Shown piece by piece: positions 54,301 through 64,000 of a DNA stretch of 64,000 nucleotides. Where the stretch lies: assembly GCA_030035585.1 (NCBI GenBank), contig CM057461.1:169395624-169459623 (forward strand). Direction: 5' to 3'. How positions within the stretch are numbered: position 1 is the stretch's first letter; every line of letters begins with the position of its first letter. A model generated the notes under the pieces. That model made no database searches. It saw nothing but the letters and a program-made list of their open reading frames with translations, and was not told the origin of the DNA. The position numbers were made by a program, and so were the translations under genes. Source of the DNA: Dugong dugon. Taxonomy: Eukaryota; Chordata; Mammalia; Sirenia; Dugongidae.

Positions 54301-55230
54301 ATATGAAAGATAATGCAACCATATAAATCGTAAACGGTGGATTATAATTCTTTTGGGTGGTATTTGGTTATGTAGTTCCAAACTCTTCGCTGTATTTTTT
54401 GTTCTTGCACATGCCATTCATTTGCTGATTTTTGTGGTGTGAACACTCCTTTTTATTAACTTGAGCTCAAAGCACAAGCATATCAATGTTCAATGTTACC
54501 CAACAAGAGTTAATGTTAAGTGATGACAAGTTCCCATTTCACCCACTATACGTTTGCTGCGTTAATTAATGACTCGTGGACGAGGAGCCGCGTGCTAATT
54601 TCATTGCTCACCCTGGGATGCTGCATGAGCCCACTGAATTAGAGCTACTCCTACTAAATGAGCAGTACACATAGGTGCATGTTATAAAAGATGAATCACA
54701 TAGAGCTGTGGAGTTTGACCAAGTGGTGTGTGTGCGTGTATGTGTGTGTTTTGTCTCGCTTTTACTATGCAAAGATGGGAATTGCATAAACTTTTCAAAG
54801 ACTAGTGTCTGAAGAACATTGCAAACAATACTTGAACCCTTTCTTTAAAGGCATCCCATCATGTTTTGTAGTCATTGTTGCTTCCGTTGTTAATTTTCAT
54901 TTTTGAATGGTTTGTAATTTTTTAAGTGCACAACCTGAAGTTTTGTTTGAGGTTAATAAATTCATTCATGTCTTGTTGGCTGCCCATGAATGGAGATTCA
55001 ATAGTCATTGTATGCATCTTTTAGTCAAGTATGTATTAAAATTTCAGTTAACATAAAATGTTGTAGCTTTATACTTTGATCATTTTTCTTAAACCTTTTT
55101 TCTGTGTTCTCTTGCATTGTTGATTAAATGGCCATGTGCCAAGTTTTAGCACCGCTCTCTCAATCAAAGGTTCACTGAAAATTTAAGCATTCGGTGATGC
55201 AAAATAAAATCTCTGATTAATGATAAACGT
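51311..55230 (+). CDS. ADAM23: ADAM23 terminal exon: cytoplasmic tail, stop and 3' UTR
   Basis: The coding part is 51311-51359: A completes the split codon, then [15 protein letters not shown] and TGA at 51357. The short basic tail ends as in ADAM23. Acceptor gtacactggaag is preceded by 'cttgtatcgtctttgac', a modest pyrimidine tract. The 3' UTR is taken to reach the AATAAA at 55203, since sequence beyond it turns into L2 and SINE repeats; the UTR would be about 3.85 kb including one AfroSINE. The 3' end itself is predicted, not shown. Confidence 0.85.
51575..51585 (+). repeat. G11 run in the 3' UTR
   Basis: Eleven consecutive G, followed by tgcgggg, about 215 nt after the stop codon. Confidence 0.95.
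51696..51701 (+). promoter_or_regulatory. AATAAA, possible proximal poly(A) signal
   Basis: gtgcAATAAAagaacc in an A-rich context, about 340 nt after the stop. Use is unknown. Confidence 0.4.
52661..52666 (+). promoter_or_regulatory. AATAAA, possible internal poly(A) signal
   Basis: ccttaAATAAAagaataaataattt, a cluster of two near-signals about 1.3 kb into the UTR. Confidence 0.35.
52879..53076 (+). mobile_element. AfroSINE inside the ADAM23 3' UTR, plus orientation
   Basis: Head 'ggagctctggtggtgcagtgg', B-box region 'cggttcaaacctaccag', linker 'gattacagccttggaaaccc', tail 'gctatgagttggaattgactcgatggcaacg'. Flanks with 'tctgtgt' on both sides suggest the target duplication. Relatively intact. 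Confidence 0.93.
54955..54960 (+). promoter_or_regulatory. AATAAA, possible poly(A) signal
   Basis: gaggttAATAAAttcattc, with a TG-rich stretch following ('catgtcttgttggctgcc'). Confidence 0.45.
55203..55208 (+). promoter_or_regulatory. AATAAA, likely distal poly(A) signal of ADAM23
   Basis: gcaaAATAAAatctctg, the last canonical signal before repeat-rich intergenic DNA. The distance from the stop (3.85 kb) suits the long UTR expected for this gene. Confidence 0.6.
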
Positions 55231-55659
55231 ATTCCTGATTAGGATTCAGTTTCATTGGAAGTGCTTTTTTTATAAATTAGGGAAAAAAGAAAGAACCCTA
55301 GGATAATACTGTTACCAATTTTTTTTTTTAATTTAGTGTTCCTTTTCTGAGTTTAAAGAGGGCATGGCTAGTAATAACATCCACACTTTTGACCTGGCAT
55401 CAAATTTACAAACTATAATGAAAATAGAGTTAATCTGGTTATGAAAATTATATTATCAAAACCATTCAAGGAAGGTATTTCCTCACACCTCACATGGCAT
55501 TGGTCAACAAATTATATTACTTCTACTTCAACATGTCTCTTCTCCATCCCCAATGCCAGTGCTTTGAGTCAGGCCTCAATAGCCACATATACCTACTGCA
55601 CTGACACAAGAGAGTTCTTCAAAGATGCTGATCTGACCACAACATTTCTTGGATGAAAG

Positions 55660-55850
55660 TCTTCAAGGGGCTCTTTAGTTCCTATAGGATATGTCTTATA
55701 GCCTGTAGGATAAGTCCAAACTTAATAACGTGACTTAAAAGTTACGCCTGCCTTTCATGACCTTACCCCTGTTTTTCTAGGCACATCAACTCTCATCCTC
55801 TCCTAGTCACCAAACTTAAAGTTCCCTAAAAGGGCCTCTTCAACTCAAGC
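55660..55850 (+). repeat. L2 LINE relic
   Basis: 'cttcaaggggctctttagttcctataggatatgtcttatagcctgtaggataagtccaaac...ccttacccctgtttttctaggcacatcaactctcatcctc' follows the L2 3' region. Confidence 0.6.
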
Positions 55851-55876
55851 TTGAATTATGTAAATCTGAGGTCCAA

Positions 55877-55990
55877 GGAGCCCTGGTGGTGCAAAGGTTA
55901 AGTGCTCTGCTGGTAACCAGATGGGGCAGTTTTACTCTGTCAAATAGGGTTGCTATGAGTTGAAAATGGACTCCATGGCACCTGACAACA
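55877..55990 (+). mobile_element. AfroSINE with internal deletion
   Basis: Head 'ggagccctggtggtgcaaagg...gctctgctggtaaccag' is joined directly to 'atggggcagttttactctgtc...gctatgagttgaaaatggactcc'. About 80 bp of the middle (B box and linker) is missing. Confidence 0.9.
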
Positions 55991-56869
55991 ATAAATTTCG
56001 TGTCCATTCACCGTAATTTGTTATTTGTTTCTATGTAATTTCATGTCATAAACAGAAAAACATTTCTAAAATAGCATGAACCGTATAGTAAAAATAAGGA
56101 AGTATTAGACTGCCATTTATATTTGACCTTGAAGGAATAATCAGATGTTTTTTACATGTTTTGCTTTAAGTTATTCTGTTTTTGAGGTTGACATTGAAAT
56201 GTGTTCTGCTCCATGCTCCCTGGGAAACATGACCCAGAAATCAGAAACTTCTAGATAATAGAATAACATCAGCCCTAGAATTAAAAATGTAAATAGTTAA
56301 GTAGATAATCCGTTTGTTCATCATGGAATTCATAAGAAACTTCTGAAATTTAAGATAGGTGGCCTTTAGGTTAATGTTCAAGGATTAGGGGCTTCCACTT
56401 ATTAATTTATTCATTCAACAAATATTTATAAAACATGTCCTCTGTGCCAGGAATTCCTAGGAATTGAAGAAACAAAAGAAAATTCTTGACCTAAAGTTGC
56501 TCACAATTTAGTGGTGAGAGACACAAGTTCAACATGGAAACCTCCAAGCCCAAAGTGAAAAGTAAACTAAGCTAATGGAGCAGTGGGAGTTAAAAAAGGA
56601 AAGAATTGATGTGGGGCAGGTGGGAGAAAGGTGCAAGAAGGCTTCCTGAAAGAAGTGAGTTTTGAACTATCTAGAAAGATGACTAAGCACTCACCGGTCT
56701 AATAAAATGAGAAAAGCACTGGAGGCCCGGGGAGCAGCATGTGCCAAGACCCAGGAGGAGGATGAGCCCAGACTTTGGGGTAAGTAGTGCACAGTGTCTG
56801 ATCTACTCAGTTTGTTTCCTTCCATCTGCTCTCCCTCCCTTTCTCCCTCTCTCCTTTCTATTTTCTTTC

Positions 56870-57073
56870 CTGAAAAACAGTTGCCATTGAGTCAATTCCT
56901 ACTCATGGAAATCCCATGTGTATCAGACTAGAACTGTGCTCTATAAGGTTTTCAGTGGCTGACTTTTTAGAAATAGATCACCAGGCCTTTCTTCCGAAAT
57001 GCCTCTGAGTGGACTTGAACCTCCAACCTTTGGGTTAGGATCCAAGCATATTAACCATTGGAACCACCTAGGG
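56870..57073 (-). mobile_element. AfroSINE variant, minus orientation
   Basis: On the plus strand the complement is 'ttgccattgagtcaattcctactcatgg...actagaactgtgctctataaggttttcagtggctga...agatcaccaggcctttcttccgaaatgcc...ggacttgaacctccaacc...ttaaccattggaaccacct'. The 'tcagtggctgattttt' linker marks a different subfamily from the other copies and is shared with the SINE at 61290. Confidence 0.85.
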
Positions 57074-57746
57074 ATTTCTCTTTCCTTCCTACTTTTACAG
57101 ATACTTCATCACCTATAAAAATCCTATAGTACCATGCCAGGCCCCAAGGACATAATGATGAGCTCTTAATCTCATGAAAAAAATACAACATTTAAATACA
57201 ATGTGATAAACACCCTAATAGACGTATGTATCAGGTGCTTCAGGAGCAGAAAGAAGGGAGACTCTATCCCTACTCAGAGGGATTAGGGAGGGTTTCACAG
57301 AGGAGGTGACATTTGAGTAAAAGACTATGCCTATGCAATTGGACCTAATTCCATGACCACTGATTGTTACTAGGTCTCATCTGGGGCGGGGAGTTGATTC
57401 ATAAGTGCCTTGGACATAGAACAGCTTGTTATGTTCAGATTTGTCTACTCCAGATCTCTAGGTTTCTTTTGCTTGTGTGAAGTTTATGATCTCAGTCAGG
57501 ACCTTTTATTTTTAGATATTTCCCCATTTACATGCTCATTGAGGATCAGTGTTAAATGTTTGGGGCTGTCAGTAACAATAAAGACACCTTCTTGACCTGG
57601 CCGATGAACCTCTACTATTTTCTTAGCAAAAAGATCCCTGGCTAATCTCACTCTGGAGTGTCGGGGTGGATAAGAGCCATAAAAGCTTTTAAAGCATCAT
57701 TTAGTAAGTCCTTCAATTAATGATGGGTCAAAATAATTTTCAAAGT

Positions 57747-58440
57747 TCAGCCACACTTCCTGTCTACTAAAGTTAGTGTTTTTCTTTCTTTTATGCCTTG
57801 GAGAGAAGTTACTATTCCTCCATTTTTCATAAACCCAAAAGCATGTCCGGCTCCTTGACTAGAACAAGTTTTTGGCCACAAGTTTGTTTTGATAACTTCT
57901 AGAGAGAAAGGAAGTGTTGTGATCCCTGAGCATATGGAAATAGTTGTCCCATTGAAGTCTGTCAATGCTCCTTTTCCAGTTGTTTGTGTGTCCACCAAAC
58001 TCGTCCTGGTGTAGCTGCAAAGGCAGCACTTGTGACTCCAGAGAGTCCACCCTTATGACAACATTTATCTCGCTGTGATGACCATTGAAAGACAAATTGG
58101 CCCAGTACATCGATTGGTCTTACAAAAATAAGGCAAAGCAAAGCAAAACAAAAAAAATCTTCATCCTGAATGATCAAGAGTATTTCAAGAGTTCTTCAGA
58201 TCTCTTTGTAGCTTTAAATAACTTCTGGCCGTCAGGAGGTAAATGAGCTTGCAGCAGAGCTCCTTGCTTCGTCAGACTCGGGTCTCGGTGAAACCAGAAG
58301 ACGGTAGCTTGAATTGTAAAAGACATCAGGGAGGCCTCCATTTGGCAGTAACAACACAGCCTTGTAGAGCCATTGCAGCTTCCTCCCATAGAGCCAGCAA
58401 GTGGACCGGCTGCCCTGAATTTATACTACTTTTTTCTACA
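57747..58440 (-). pseudogene. Unidentified broken coding-like stretch
   Basis: Three overlapping minus-strand frames (58174-58389, 57962-58177, 57747-57998) read in sequence with frame changes near 58175 and 57985. The middle one has a hydrophobic, signal-peptide-like start near 58155 (MKIFFVLLCLIFV) in one frame, and the last contains an N-glycosylation sequon (NGT). I do not recognise the protein. A retroviral envelope remnant or a processed pseudogene are both possible; chance open frames are also possible. Confidence 0.2.
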
Positions 58441-58831
58441 TAGGTGAGATGGCTACAAAGCAAGGGTCACATGCTCTAATGTCTGCAGGAGCCAGTCAGC
58501 TACCAAGACAAGCAGAACAGGGCAGGGGTTTGAGTCAAAAAGAGTGAGGGAGACCGCTGAGCTGAGAGTATACCCTTTTCTGAAGGGACAAGCCTCTGTT
58601 CAGCTCCAGCCGACTGTGACCATGGGAAAAGATGGCCCATCATTTATTTTTAATGAGAAACCCAAACCTAGATTTGTATATAAAATTTCCTATTTTTTAA
58701 ACTATTCAGGCAATTCACATTTTTAAAACACTGTGTGCATCAAGACTGTGCAAACAGAGTCCAATGCTGGATAGGATTGAGCCCATTGGCCCTTAGTGTG
58801 TAATTTCTATACAAAATAAGAGGACATTTTC

Positions 58832-59775
58832 TTTTTGTTTTTAATTGTACTTCAGGTGAAGGTTTAGAGAACAAATAGTTTCTCATGAAACAGTTGTACA
58901 CATTTTGTTTTATGACATTGGTTAACAACCCCACGACATGACAACCCTCTCCCTTCTCTAGGCTTTTTTTTTTTTTTTTTTTTGGGTGAAAACATACATA
59001 GCCAAAGATACACCAGTTCAAAAATTTCTACATGCACAGTTCAGTGACATCGACTACGCTCTTCCAGTTGTGCTGCTATTCTCACTTTAGACGAAGGTTT
59101 ACAGAACAAAATACTGTCTCATTAAACAGTACACATGTTGCCCTATGACAATAGTTAACAACCCCACTACATGTCAACACTGTCCTTACTCAACCTCGGG
59201 ATCCCTATCACCAGTTTTCCTGTCCCCTTCTGCCTTCTAGTTCTTGTCCCTGAACTATTGTGCCTCATTAGTTCCATTTTGTTTTATGGGGCTGTCCGAT
59301 CCCCGGCTGAACGGTGAACCTTGAAAGTGATTTCACCACTGAGCTAAAAGGGTGTCTGGAGGCCACACTCCTGAGGTTTCTCCAGTCTCTTTTAGGCCAG
59401 TAAATCTGGTCTTCTTGTGTGTATGTTGGAATTTTGTTCTATATCCTTCTCCAGCTCTGTCCAGAACCCTCTGTTGTGATCTTGGTCAGAGCAGTCAGTG
59501 GTAGTAGCTGGGCACCATCTAGCTGTACTGTACTCAGTCTGGTGGAGGCCTTGGTAGCTGTGGTCCATTTGTCCTTTTGACTAATCTTTTCCTTGTGTCT
59601 TGTTCTCTTCGTTCTCCCTTGCTCCCTAAGGGGTGAGACCCATGGAGTATCTCAGATGGCTGCTCACAGGCTTTTAAGACCCCAGACGCTACTCACCAAG
59701 GTAGAATGTAGAACATTGTCTTTATAAACTGTGTTATGCCAATTGAGCTAGATGTTCCCCGAGACCATGGTCCAA
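58832..59775 (-). mobile_element. L1 3' end with composite tail, minus orientation
   Basis: Same module order as at 31000 and 23946: 'gtacttcaggtgaaggtttagagaac', T run (58964-58983), 'gggtgaaaacatacatagccaaagatacacc', second related module, then L1 3' UTR to 'gttccccgagaccatggtcc'. Target duplication ag(a/g)ggacattttc at 58819-58831 and 59776-59788. Confidence 0.92.
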
Positions 59776-60734
59776 AGGGGACATTTTCATGTGTGGTTCC
59801 CTGAAATCATCTGATATTTCCAGTAAAATCTATTCACAGGCATGGCCTTGCTCCCAGATAGGGTTACAGGTTACCATGTCTAAAATCATAGAGGTGTTCT
59901 TCATGGCTTGCCACCTACAATGTTTTGTGTGGATGAGGAACAGCCAATGAAAGTCACAGAGTATCGAAGAGAGCTGCCTGAAGGTCCTTTCTTTTAGTGG
60001 TGCTTTATGTACTAAGCATATTCAGATGTGCTCATTCATGGAAGATGAACTAAACCTGGCTTTGCAAGTAGGTTTTATCTCAGTGCGAATTCCGTTCAAT
60101 TGGTAGTGGCTGCCTGGATCCTGAAGCCATGTCTACCATCTATCAGAAAGAGTGCTGTGGTTGACTTATGGATGTCTGCTACCTGGCAACCAGAAGTACC
60201 TGACTAGAGCTGCACAAAACTTAAGACCGTCTTCCTTTCTGTCTTTCACTCCCAAGGCCAACTGGATATGGAGATGAATTAGCCAATTTAGCTAATCCAG
60301 GAGTCCCTATATAAACTTCTGTATTCAGAGAAATAAGCATTCTTGAGCTAAGAAACACAGAAGCTACAAAATTCAGCAGGAAGGAACAACTGTTCATTTC
60401 ATTTCCCTTTCAGACTTTTTGTTGTTTTGTTCTGATTATTAAGTAATATGTTTATTACAGAAATATTGGAAAACAAAGAAGAATCTTAAAAAGAAAATTA
60501 AAATCTCTGTAATCTAATCACAAAGATATAACTCACATTAATAGTTTGTTAATTTCTTGAATCTTTCATTTTCTTGGTTTTTCCTATAGTCTCAGAATTG
60601 GCCCACAAAGATAGGCAGTAAGGATTTGTATTTCCATCCTCCTACTCATTTTGTGTGTGTCCGTGTGTGTGTATAATGTGCTGTGTTCCCTGTTGAAAGG
60701 TTGGAAACAATGGGATATTAGGGCAAAGAAGTAT

Positions 60735-60870
60735 TTTCTCACCTCTAGGTCTTAGCCTGTTTCCACTGCTAGGAAGATTTCCCCTCCCTCTCAGAGACCC
60801 AGTCAAATCCTGTGTATCCTCAAGTGTCACCTCAAATATTACCTCCTTCACAAAATCTTACCTGATCCTT
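60735..60870 (+). repeat. L2 LINE relic
   Basis: 'aaatcctgtgtatcctcaagtgtcacctcaaatattacctccttcacaaaatcttacctgatcc' matches the L2 3' end (tcagctcaaatgtcacctcctc...ccttccctgacc). Confidence 0.65.
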
Positions 60871-61289
60871 CCACAGCTACTTAAGTATGTATAGAGAACA
60901 CAGAAGCTCCCGTAAGTGGTGGAGGTGGGATGAAACCCCAGGTAGTTTAGGCCCCAGACCCCCCCATGCTCTAACCATATCATTTTATTGCCAATCTTTA
61001 TTATTCCATGCCACAGTTGAAAAGTCTCAAAGTTGGAGAGGTTTAGCACCTTCCTTGAGGTCTCCATTCTAGTATGTGACCGAGTTAGAATCAGGACCAG
61101 GCAGTCCAATTTTGAGTACTTTTCTGGACGCAGTAGAACATGGCACATGTGGCACAAAAAATGAGCAGACGGTATAAATGTAGATTCTCAGAGAGAGCCA
61201 CTTATGCCTACTTCATGGGCTGACTCTGCAGAGTGCTGTGGAAACCACTACTAATTACCACCACTAGGGGAGGGAGAGAGCGCCCAAGA

Positions 61290-61628
61290 TTGTTGTTACT
61301 TGCGGCTGAGTTGGTCCTGTCTCATGGTGAACACAATGGAACAAAATGCTTCCAGGTCCTGCGGCATCCCCACGGTCAGTTGTGGATCAGACCAGTATGA
61401 TTCACAGGGTTTTCACTGGCTGATTTTCAGAAGTAGATCTCCAGACCTGTCTTCCTAGTCCATCTTAGTCTGGAAGCCCTGCTGAAACCTGTTCAGCATC
61501 ATAGCAACACACAATCCTCCACTGACAGATGCGCAGTAGTTGCACATGAGATGCATTGGCTAGGAATCGAGCCCGGGTCTCCTGCATGTAAGGCAAGAAT
61601 TCTACTACTGAACCACCACTGCCTGCCA
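61290..61628 (-). mobile_element. SINE with tRNA-Gly-like head and RTE-like tail, minus orientation
   Basis: Minus strand: a head (61552-61622) starting GCAGTGGTGGTTCAGTAGTA and containing GAATTCTTGCC and the B box GGCTCGATTCC, very close to tRNA-Gly(GCC). Then a middle part with 'agatctacttctgaaaatcagccagtgaaaaccc', and a tail matching the RTE 3' end ('ggacctggaagcattttgttcc...gagacaggaccaactc...aacaacaat'). It is not a functional tRNA: the anticodon arm and acceptor stem are altered. Confidence 0.85.
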
Positions 61629-63219
61629 TCCAAGATTAGAGGATATGTTTTGTAAAAACTTAACTCTCTAATGTAAATTCTAACCTTTTTTATTAGAACT
61701 AGAGAGAGAATACCAAGATCCAAGAAAAAGGTTGACATTTCTTCCTAGTGACTCCACAGGAGAGGGAATATATTACAGTCTGAAATATCTTCCAGGATAT
61801 TAAGTGAGAGAGGAAATAGGATTTTTTTATGCTATATCTGAGAGCATAAACAAAACTGATGAGTGAAAAATTACAGGAATATCCTTTTCAACCTCATATT
61901 AGAAAGAACTTCATTGAGTCAAAAAGTATATAAGCATCTACTAAGTAAAAGACTCTGCTAGGCACAGTGAATCATAAAAAATTACACCCAGATGCTTCTG
62001 TACAGGATATTACAGTTTGGTAGAGGAGCTGAGAAGTAGGGGAAGAACTACAATTTATGATGACAGTATCATGCTAGATAAGTGAAAGACAGATAAATTA
62101 CTACAGGAGGTCAGCAGGGGAAAACATTACCTGCTTTAGGTGTGTAGGGAGGAGATCGACAAACATTTTTATGGATGAGGTAGTACTTGAGCTGGTATTT
62201 GAACTGTCGGGGGTGTGGGGAGAAACTAGCTTGTACTAGTTACGATATACAGGTTCAGCTGAAGTCACAAAGACCAAAATGCCAGTGGCTTCAACAAGAT
62301 GGAAGTTTTTCTCTTGGGTTACAGTGCATGCATAGGCAGTTCAGAGCGTGTACGGTAGCCTCGCACACCTTCCATCTTCTTGGTGTGCAATCCATAGCAC
62401 ACAGTTCTCATCTTCTGGAACAAAATTAGCTGTTCAGGTCCCACCACCATGTCTGCCTTCAAGTCAGCATGAGGGGAAGAAGAAGACATGGAGGGTCTGC
62501 CAGCTCCCCTAGATACCAATCTGGCCGATGTTTGTATTACTTTTGATCACACAGTCACACTTAGTTGCAAAGAAAGCCAGAGAATGTCATGGGGGTGGGT
62601 TTATTACTAAAGGAAGAATATTAGAATGGGGCATTGAGAGACAGCTATAAGCCTGCCACCAAGCTTAAAGAAAAGTGCCCTTGGGTGATGTGAAGATAAA
62701 TGGAGATGAATGGGCTCCGTGAGGCGCTGCTCAGATCTGTTTTGAGGCATAAAGTGCTTACAAAGGATCTGTAACTCTACCTGCTGGGAGTACCATTGGA
62801 AGAAGGGCATAAACTGTCAGCATTGTGAGGATAACCTAAGTCGAAGAAAACTTCCCTGCTCAAGGTCATGCCTCCTTCCAGGGGCAGCTTGTGCTCAGTG
62901 TGGTTATCAAGGTGTAGCCTTTTTACAGCAACTCGGGACAATTCTGAAGGGCTACCCCAGCTCCAGGGCTCCTTGTGGGGTCAGATGAGGTCTTTGCTGG
63001 GCCTGCAGGGATGTTCATCTCTCTCTCCTCAATCCTGATGACTTCACTCACTTTCCACAGTTGCGGAAGAGCACTCTCCAATAAACATTCTACCCACTAG
63101 CCTCTGTCCCAGGATCGGCTTCCCAGGGAGCCCAAGCTGGGACAATCACCAAGCAGTTTCGGTTTATCAGAGTATGTATAAATGGGAAAGAAAAGAAGTG
63201 AGCAATGAATTGGCTGGTT

Positions 63220-63318
63220 TTGTTAACTGCTGTCAAGTCGGCCCCCGACTCACAGTGACCCCACGCACAACAAAATGAAATACCGCCCAGTCTTGTGCCA
63301 GCCCCATGATCGGTTGTG
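63220..63318 (-). mobile_element. SINE 3' part of the tRNA-Gly/RTE family, cut by the RTE LINE
   Basis: 'tgttaactgctgtcaagtcggcccccgactcacagtgacccc...gcccagtcttgtgccagccccatgatcggttgtg' aligns with 61290-61385 of the SINE above ('...cacggtcagttgtggatcagacc') and stops at the point where the LINE starts. Confidence 0.7.
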
Positions 63319-64000
63319 TTGTTGTTGTTAGGTGCCATCGAGTCAGTTTCAACTCATAGTAACCCTATGTACAACAGAACAAAACACTGCCCGGCCTGCG
63401 CCATCCTCACAATCATTACGTTTGAGCACATTGTTGTAGCCACTGTGCCAATCCATGTTGTTGAGCGTCTTCCACTTTTTTGCTGGCCCTCTACTTTACC
63501 AGGTATGATGTCCTTCTCTAGGGACTGATCCCTCCTGATAACATGTCCAAAGATGTGAGACATAGTCTTGCCATCCTTGCTTGTAAGGAGAATTCTGGTT
63601 GTACTTCTTCCAAGATAGATTTGTTCATTCTTTTGGTAGTTCACAATTCAAAGGTATCAATTTTTCTTTGATCTTCTTTATTCATCTTCCAGCTTTCACA
63701 TGCATATGAGATGATTGAAAACACCATGACTTGGGTCAGGTGCACCTTAGTCTTCAAGGTGACATCTTTGCTTTTCAACACTTTAAAGAGGTCTTTTGCA
63801 AAAGATTTGTCCAGTGCAATGCATCTTTTGATTTCTTGACTGCTACTTCCATGGGTGTTGATAGTGGATCCAGGTAAAATGAAATCCTTGACAACTTCAA
63901 TCTTCTCTCTGTTCATCATGATGTTGCTTATTGGTCCAGTTGTGAGGATTTTTGTTTTCTTTGTGTTGAGGTGTAGTACATACTGAAGGCTGTGGTCTTT
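63319..64000 (-). mobile_element. RTE-type LINE, 3' end, minus orientation, running off the window
   Basis: Two minus-strand frames encode C-terminal parts of an RTE reverse transcriptase: 63641-63919 has EIKRCIALDKSF, LKSKDVTLKTKVHL and YACESWKMNKEDQRKIDTFEL-like motifs, and 63354-63644 has FGHVIRRDQSLEKDIIPGKVEGQ. These match the BovB/RTE pattern 'KSRDITLPTKVR...YGCESWT...HLMRRxxSLEK...GKIEG'. A frame change near 63642 shows that it is dead. The 3' end is (gtt)n-type. Confidence 0.9.

Larger units (their letters stand above)
55231..64000. other. Intergenic DNA downstream of ADAM23
   Basis: No gene with clear exons. Holds L2 relics, AfroSINEs, an L1, ancient LINE-type repeats (56405-56780, 57110-57330, 61925-62205), an unnamed repeat-like block (62205-62610), the tRNA-Gly SINE, and an RTE LINE. 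A coding-like broken stretch lies at 57747-58440 on the minus strand. Confidence 0.6.

Noticed and set aside
61552..61622. tRNA-Gly gene on the minus strand
   Set aside because: Similarity to tRNA-Gly is clear, but the stems are altered and the sequence is joined to a SINE body and RTE tail, so it is a SINE head.
1..64000. CRISPR array, operons, bacterial or phage genes
   Set aside because: No regularly spaced direct repeats with unique spacers and no long intronless genes; the sequence is mammalian throughout.

Overview
The window is vertebrate nuclear DNA from a placental mammal, AT-rich, with spliced coding exons spread over 50 kb and dense interspersed repeats. About twelve copies of the afrotherian tRNA-derived SINE (heads like 'GGAGCCCTGGTGGTGCAGTGGTTAAG'; tails like 'GTCGCTATGAGTCGGAATTGACTCGA') and RTE-type LINE pieces point to Afrotheria, most likely an elephant or close relative. 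That assignment is inferred from repeats; no species marker was searched.

Positions 1527-51359 carry the 3' half of ADAM23 on the + strand: the end of the metalloprotease-like domain, the disintegrin domain, the cysteine-rich region, the EGF-like domain, the juxtamembrane stalk, two alternative transmembrane exons and the last coding exon. Fourteen exons were placed with matching GT/AG sites and reading phase. The start of the gene lies upstream of the window. The long last exon (51311 to about 55225) holds most of the 3' UTR, with several AATAAA signals and an AfroSINE inside it. ADAM23 is a neuronal ADAM with an inactive protease domain; from family knowledge it acts as an adhesion molecule and LGI receptor rather than a protease.

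The introns hold AfroSINEs, MIR and L2 relics, L1 3' ends (one a 1.8-kb sense copy with a perfect 18-bp target duplication), a hAT-like element with terminal inverted repeats (388-1002), a Tigger/pogo-like element with a transposase remnant (10304-11002), a short TIR element (40167-40499), a MER5 cluster, an 88-bp tandem array and a perfect 43-bp tandem duplication. From 55.2 kb to the end is intergenic DNA: L2, AfroSINEs, an L1 with a composite 3' end, an unidentified broken coding-like stretch on the minus strand near 58 kb, a tRNA-Gly-headed SINE, and the 3' end of an RTE LINE running off the window edge.

The most informative biology is in the 3' end of ADAM23. The two transmembrane exons are both 91 bp, have the same phase and are 14/31 identical without gaps. 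Their phases make them mutually exclusive: joining both gives a stop after two codons. Skipping both opens a different 46-residue tail. A Glu-to-Gly change in the disintegrin loop (AVNGCDIT instead of AVNECDIT) also deserves checking. I found no prokaryotic-type system, CRISPR array or functional RNA gene, and nothing that I would call a wholly new system.
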